Source of the DNA: Cunninghamia lanceolata
Lineage: Eukaryota > Streptophyta > Pinopsida > Cupressales > Cupressaceae
DNA: 64,000 nucleotides
Direction of reading: 5' to 3'
Assembly: GCA_027924645.1 (NCBI GenBank)
Contig: BSBN01001807.1
Span: 12,046,001 to 12,110,000, forward strand
Every line of letters begins with the position of its first letter. Position 1 is the first letter of the stretch. The position numbers and the translations under genes are program-made. The notes beneath the pieces were generated by a model. The model was given only the letters and a program-made list of their open reading frames with translations. It was not told the DNA's origin and did not search any database. Below are positions 58,783-64,000 of this stretch, in pieces.

Positions 58783-59440
58783 CTCAGCTTTGTTTGACAT
58801 GTTTTTATCAGTTTTTAGCAAAATCTGGAGATAATCTGGAGCGTGCTCCTCATCAGGATGGCACTTTTTTCAATGAAAACTTAAAAAAATACCACCATAA
58901 TCTTAAGCTCTCTGTTAGCTATCTAACCATATAATTTTTTTCACATTTTGAATACGTTTAGTGTTTCATCTTGAATTTCTTTTGTTAGTGTGTCCAATTT
59001 TTGTCAAAAACCAGTGTCAAGTATTTTTGACTTTTTTTAAAACCGTTCATCAAAAATTGAAATAAGTTATATTTTTAGAAACTAGATTCCATTCTACACG
59101 AATTCAAAAAAAAATTTGATTTTTGATTAGTTTTCAAATTTTCCTCTTCCTATTTGTTTTGGATGGTCCTTCTAACTTCCCTATGGTAAGAGAGTCTATT
59201 TATAACCTATTGGGGGTTCAATTTTATATGGTTGGGTCTTAATTATCTTGTTGTTAGTTGTTATAATAATAATTTAGCTAGTTGTTCTCATAGTTTAATG
59301 ACTATTGGGGTAGTGGCAAGGGAGTTTTATGGAGAAGTTGTAATTGGTCTTGGAGAAGTTTTGGTCTTGTGAATGAGAGATCTTGCTTAACCCTACTATT
59401 TAGCGATCAATTGTAATTACCATTGGAGTACCAAAGAGAA
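58783..59440. other. AT-rich non-coding stretch
   Basis: No gene recognised. Confidence 0.5.
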
Positions 59441-59570
59441 AGCATGCTCACATTTTCTAGAGTTTTTAACCTTAAGAGATTCCTCTAGGATGCCTTAGTC
59501 TCATTAGCATGCTCACATTTGCTAGAGTTTTTAGCCATAAGGGATTTGTCTAGGATACCTTACTCTCATT
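59441..59570 (+). repeat. 65-bp tandem duplication
   Basis: AGCATGCTCACATTT.CTAGAG begins at 59441 and 59506. Two copies with a few substitutions. Confidence 0.8.
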
Positions 59571-59849
59571 ATTTGGTGTTGAATTTCTCTCTTATTGTCT
59601 CTTGACTTATATGTCATTTTCTTAAATCATTCCACCCTTTTTCTCTCACAATCTAAGACTAATAAATCCATAATTAGAGAACTAGATAAGGAATATCCTT
59701 ATAATTTATGGATCAAGTGGTATCATACCAATTTCATTCCTTTTGGGAGGTGTGTTGTGAGTGTTTTTCAATTTCATTCCCACAACTAGATTGAGTGGAG
59801 GAAATATTTTACCTTTGTAAAGAGAAATCAAATCTAGCAAGTGGAAGGA

Positions 59850-60096
59850 GTTGAGAAGCATGATAAAAGAAGGTATTTCACAAATGTTGAAGCAAGATTC
59901 CAAAGGATGGAGAGTGTCATTACAAATAGTTCTCAATCATTAGAAACCATGAAAGGCCTATGGAAGTCCTCTTGAAAATATTGGATGGTGACAAGCCCAA
60001 TTCCAATGAAAGAGAGTCTTCAAAGGTTGATAAGAGTCTTCCAAACAAGCCTCTACTCAAGGTCAAGGCCAAGATTGAGATATTGTCATTTAACTA
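59850..60096 (+). pseudogene. Possible Ty3/gypsy-type gag fragment
   Basis: Two pieces in neighbouring frames: VEKHDKRRYFTNVEARFQRM ... then, after a frameshift near 59975, a segment with NKPLLKVKAKIEI and SFN before a stop at 60094. Basic, helical text ending in a KVKAKIEI.SFN-like phrase resembles the start of plant gypsy gag proteins, from memory of the family and not a search. No downstream pol was seen. Low certainty. Confidence 0.35.
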
Positions 60097-63000
60097 AGAT
60101 GGGTCCTTTTTATAGATGAATTTTTTGGTGAACTAACTATGATGAGTGTGATATCACATATGCTAGAGAAGCTCAAATTATTCACTTGCAGACTTGTTAG
60201 TAGGATTGTGTAAAAGACTATAATTCAAAATGGATGTATTCATAACTCATTGAATCTAGATGGTTTGGATTGAAGAGTTCTGCAAATAAGTTTGGTTACA
60301 AACTACAAGCTAGTGTTTACTAATCATTAACTCTATGGATTTGTTAATATTAGCTATATTCGCATGAATAAAGAACTACATTGTTAGTTTAATGGATAAT
60401 GTTTTGTGAACTTTCTCCATTCATTGTATTTTGGGAACTACATGTTTCAGTAATATTAGTGGTTATATTTGTTCCATCTATTACTACTCAAATCATTCAA
60501 GGTTCGATAATCCACTTAAAGTTTTCTCCCTTACTAGTATTATGGTTGTTTAGGGGTTTGGGAAATGTGGTTAGAATTATATGATTTGCATCTATGAATT
60601 GTAACCCTCATGTTATATGTATAATATTCAATATAATGGCTCAATAGTTGAAAGATCTCATGAAATAGTCTAACTAGGCATTTATCTCTTATAAGGTCTT
60701 CTTATAATTAGTGCATCATCCATGATTTATATCCTTCATCGTGTTATCCTTAAGCTCGCACATCATTCACATTATATCTTCCTCAAAATCTTCTATAGAC
60801 ATTGTGGTCATTACTTTACATTCTTGATTACATAGACGTCATATTCTATTCAATACCTATTGTTCTATTGTATGCACTCTCATAAGATGGTAACATCTTC
60901 ATTTTTCTTCCTTAGAATGGGTATTAATCCCTCAATGACCTATCATTTCTTAAGTCCAACATTTGATTCTTTCATAAGCTATCTTAGTAAGTCCTTGGAT
61001 CTTTTATTGAAGACCCGAATAGACTCATGTTTCTTTTGTTGAAAGGTGTAATTTTAGTGGCAATCACACTCCAATCATGTTGTCTCTAATCAATTTAAAT
61101 TCTTTCTCAAAATCATTTTGTAGTTTTCTAAGGTGTTACATCCATCTAATGATGCATTATTATACAATGAATTATCATTCCTCATAAAGAGTATTTGGAG
61201 ATTACTACAAGTAATGATATGCATTTGTCCATCTAATGGATGTCTAAATTTATATGTACATTATATAGTGTCTAATATATTATTTTGTCTCATAACTAAT
61301 AAACATGAACAACATCTACCTTTTCTAGCTAGGACTCAAAGGATTAGCCATCACCTTAAAACTTTCTTCTTCCTTTGTATGGGTCACTAGAATTTGTATT
61401 TCCTACATGTGTATTGTGAACATTCCTATTCTCTCTTAGCATTTTCCAATATGCCTTTACCTTTAAACTTTTGTTCTATCAAGAAACTTGGCATCTAAAT
61501 GTTCTTAAACTCCATTTTTATCATTGATTAGTTAGTATGCCTCATGTTATCCATATATGCATTTTCCTCCTCGCCCATGCTAAAACTATAAAGTTCCATA
61601 TCAAAATGAGGACTTCCTTTTTCAAGGGGGGTTATTATTAATCCTTAACTCCTTTGCAAAGTTTTAAATAGATTAATGAGAAAGGTCTATATCTTCTTCA
61701 TCAAGAATGGATAGTCGTATAATAATCTTTGGTCACCTGTTTTTCATGGGTGATAAACTACTTCCTAGTTTTAGCTCTCTCCAATTCAAGTTTTCAATTT
61801 AGGATTGAGGTTGATGTTTCGGTGTTAGATTATTAGCTTTGATTGGCTCCTCCATTTGTTAGTTCATTAGCTCTCGTTGTAGGTCTCCATTTTAGTGTGT
61901 TATTTTTAATGCTTCTTGCCCACAAACTTCATAGTTGAGACGACCTTATACAAGCAACATCATGAAAGGTCTTACAAAAATAAGGGATCATACAACAATC
62001 AAGAAAGAAATAATAGACCAAGAGTTATATATAGTTGAAAATTAATACTTGTATTAGTTTAACATCAAATACATTGTGGGCCCATAAGTCATAGGTCCCA
62101 AGATCATTTTCACATCTTAAACTTTGGAAAATATGATGTTGTTTAGATTGAATGAAATAATAAGATATCAAACCAAATAGGTTATCTTAGCATTTGTCAT
62201 AGGGACATGTCAAATTTTATAGGGGAGAGACCACTTCAAGAAAAATCAAAACTATTTTTTTAGATTGCAATTTAGTGCCAATTATTTATCCTTACATATA
62301 AATAGATGTCCAAGCATCATAATTTGTGGGAATGACTCATAATTTCCTTGTGTACCTCTAGCTATTTCATTTATTAAGGAAATTCTCAACAACACTTATT
62401 ATGGTCCAATTTATTTAAGCAAAATCATCATCCTAAAATTAATCCCTGCATTAAAATAAAATTTAGTTAACTTAGTTCTTAATAAGGATTAAAGATAATC
62501 TTCTTTTTTGTGGGTGGAAATTGTTTGCTACTATTCTTTTGCTTCTTCAAGTGAATTATAGTTCTTGTACCTTATTTTGTTTTATTGTACTTTGTTATTG
62601 GACGTGATCAACCCAATAACCTTGTAAATATACTTTGTCCATTATTTGTGAACCTATGACAAGGTGAAGTATGTTAGCTCTATGTGAAATAATATGAACT
62701 GTGTTTAAAGGTTATTGTGTACTTGTTTCCATTCAATTGTATTTGGTATATGAAAAGAGGATATTCATGTAGTCTGGAATGCATGACTATCATCTTTGAA
62801 TATATTTTGACTATATGGTACTCAATGATGAGGGACTATGTATAGTATGGGATATGCATGGCATTCACTAGGTAAGTGTTATGTGCTTACACGATAATAC
62901 TTTTGTATATTTTATGTTGAAGTTACACCTAAAATATTAAAATATTTGTATTAAAGATAAGGTTACACATGAATGACCAAATTTTAAAAATTATTTGATT

Positions 63001-63317
63001 TAATGTATACACTTGTATTAACTTTTAAAGTATAAATTCATGATCTATTTAATGTGAAAATATACTTATAGTTCTAATCATGTTATTGATTAACAAAGTA
63101 CTTCTATGTGATCTAATTTTTGTTTTAGTTGAAGTATAAGAGTTATTGAAAAGATCTAAAAATTTGAGAAATATAATTATAGATGAAGTTAAAATGAATT
63201 AGATTCATTGGGATATTGATAGTGTTACATCCACACTTGACTAATTATTTTTGGAGAATTATGTTGTAGATTCAACATGAGCTACTAAGGACAACAACTA
63301 ATTTACAAGGGGAAAAT
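60097..63317. other. AT-rich stretch without recognisable genes
   Basis: About 3.2 kb; the longest frames are about 85 residues and show no domain. The last part (63307-63317, AAGGGGAAAAT) is a likely polypurine tract for the LTR that follows, so the end of this stretch may be the interior of another retroelement. Confidence 0.45.
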
Positions 63318-64000
63318 TGTTGTGGAACTTTTTCCCTAAAATGGAAAAGAAGGCTATTTTATGAATAAGCCTTTGAAATTATAAGAGGATAAAGTGTATT
63401 TACCCTTTATAATAAAAAAGGGAGATGGAAAAATAAAGGATATATGATCCCTTGGTTAAAATAGAGATAAATAAAGAATAATTATGAAAACCCTTTTTAA
63501 AAGGGAGGAATTGTTAAGTTTATTAACTAATTGTTAATGAAAACCTTTGTGAAAGGGTGTGATGGTTTAGAAACTACCCCTTACAAGGTTATATAAGGCA
63601 TTTGTGTGAGACTTAGAAAGGGCATGGAGAACACTCAAGAAAGATGGAAGTGGTTTGGAGGGCTATGGGAATTAGGAGAAGGGGGCACATAGAGTGTGTC
63701 CTAACCTGGGGTACAACGTACAACTCAAGATGGTCTTGGCCAAGATTTGGTTTGCACTTGTGTTGAGCATTGTTCTTTTAAGAACCAACACTTGTGTAAG
63801 AGTACTTCTGTTGAGCATTGTTCTTTTAAGAACTAGCACTTGTGTAAGTGTATTGTGTTGAGCATTGTTCTTTTAGAACCAACATTATGTTGAACATTGT
63901 TCTTCTAGAACCAACACTTGTATGAGAGCGTAATAGCACACTATGTTCCGAAAGGAACTACTTCCTCCAAGAGTATGTCATAGCCAGGGCCAAGACCACT
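63318..64000 (+). repeat. Probable LTR, cut by the window edge
   Basis: Begins TGTTGTGGAAC after a polypurine-like tract (63307-63316). It contains a TATATAAGG box at 63590-63598 and runs out of the window, so neither its end nor a partner LTR can be checked. Confidence 0.5.
63761..63925 (+). repeat. ~47-bp tandem repeats inside the probable LTR
   Basis: TGTTGAGCATTGTTCTTTTA starts at 63761, 63809 and 63856, with a shorter fourth copy at 63888. Each contains the near-palindrome GTTCTTTTAAGAAC or a shortened form. Confidence 0.8.

Noticed and set aside
60400..62400. Possible antisense pol remnant
   Set aside because: Short minus-strand stretches look faintly coding, but no conserved motif could be identified.

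Overview
The window looks like nuclear DNA from a land plant with a large, repeat-filled genome. A conifer or other gymnosperm would fit, but no single-copy host gene is present to prove it. The evidence is: degenerate plant-type TTTAGGG telomere-like arrays at both ends, Ty1-copia retrotransposons primed by initiator tRNA-Met and nested in one another, debris of plant PLS-type PPR genes, a tRNA-derived SINE, and long AT-rich stretches without genes. The only long intact reading frame is a 1,384-residue copia polyprotein.

Layout. 1-2118: telomere-like array with a ~327-bp higher-order unit. 2330-7400: broken copy A of a DDE-type transposase gene, with an inverted repeat 1.8 kb upstream. 7421-7870: minisatellite. 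7995-10775: LTR-like head followed by seven ~358-bp tandem monomers, one of them split by a SINE. 12356-13569 plus 23336-24707: one minus-strand DNA element (here 'ORF1 element'), cut in two by retroelement F (13570-23335, target duplication CATCT), which itself carries the small non-coding LTR element I (20004-22399, duplication GAAAA). 25112-27600: a second ORF1 element, head-to-head with the first. 27604-28700: PPR pseudogene fragments. 28743-33205: ~357-bp monomers, first in direct and then in inverted orientation. 33530-37305: copy B of the DDE transposase, minus strand, with an ORF1-type 3' tail. 39414-54126: retroelement G (duplication ATAAC), whose 3' LTR is split by the intact copia element H (46827-53940, duplication TTTCC). 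55050-58540: purine-rich, CCCTAAA-type and GA-rich repeats. 58545-58720: PPR fragment. 58747-58782: orphan 36-bp palindrome. The rest is AT-rich DNA with a possible gypsy gag fragment and, at the edge, the start of another LTR.

How the parts relate. H has its own gag, protease, integrase, reverse transcriptase and RNase H, and almost identical LTRs, so it could be active or very recently so. F and G are two copies of a non-autonomous element with LTR features like those of H. Each encodes a coiled-coil/CCHC gag-like protein and a second ~1,050-codon protein of unknown function, but no pol. They would have to be mobilised by another copia element. The least familiar material is the ORF1 and DDE families: intron-containing genes, palindromes at matched distances from ORF1 start codons, short palindromic iterons in the tail, and a shared 3' tail that links the two families in copy B.
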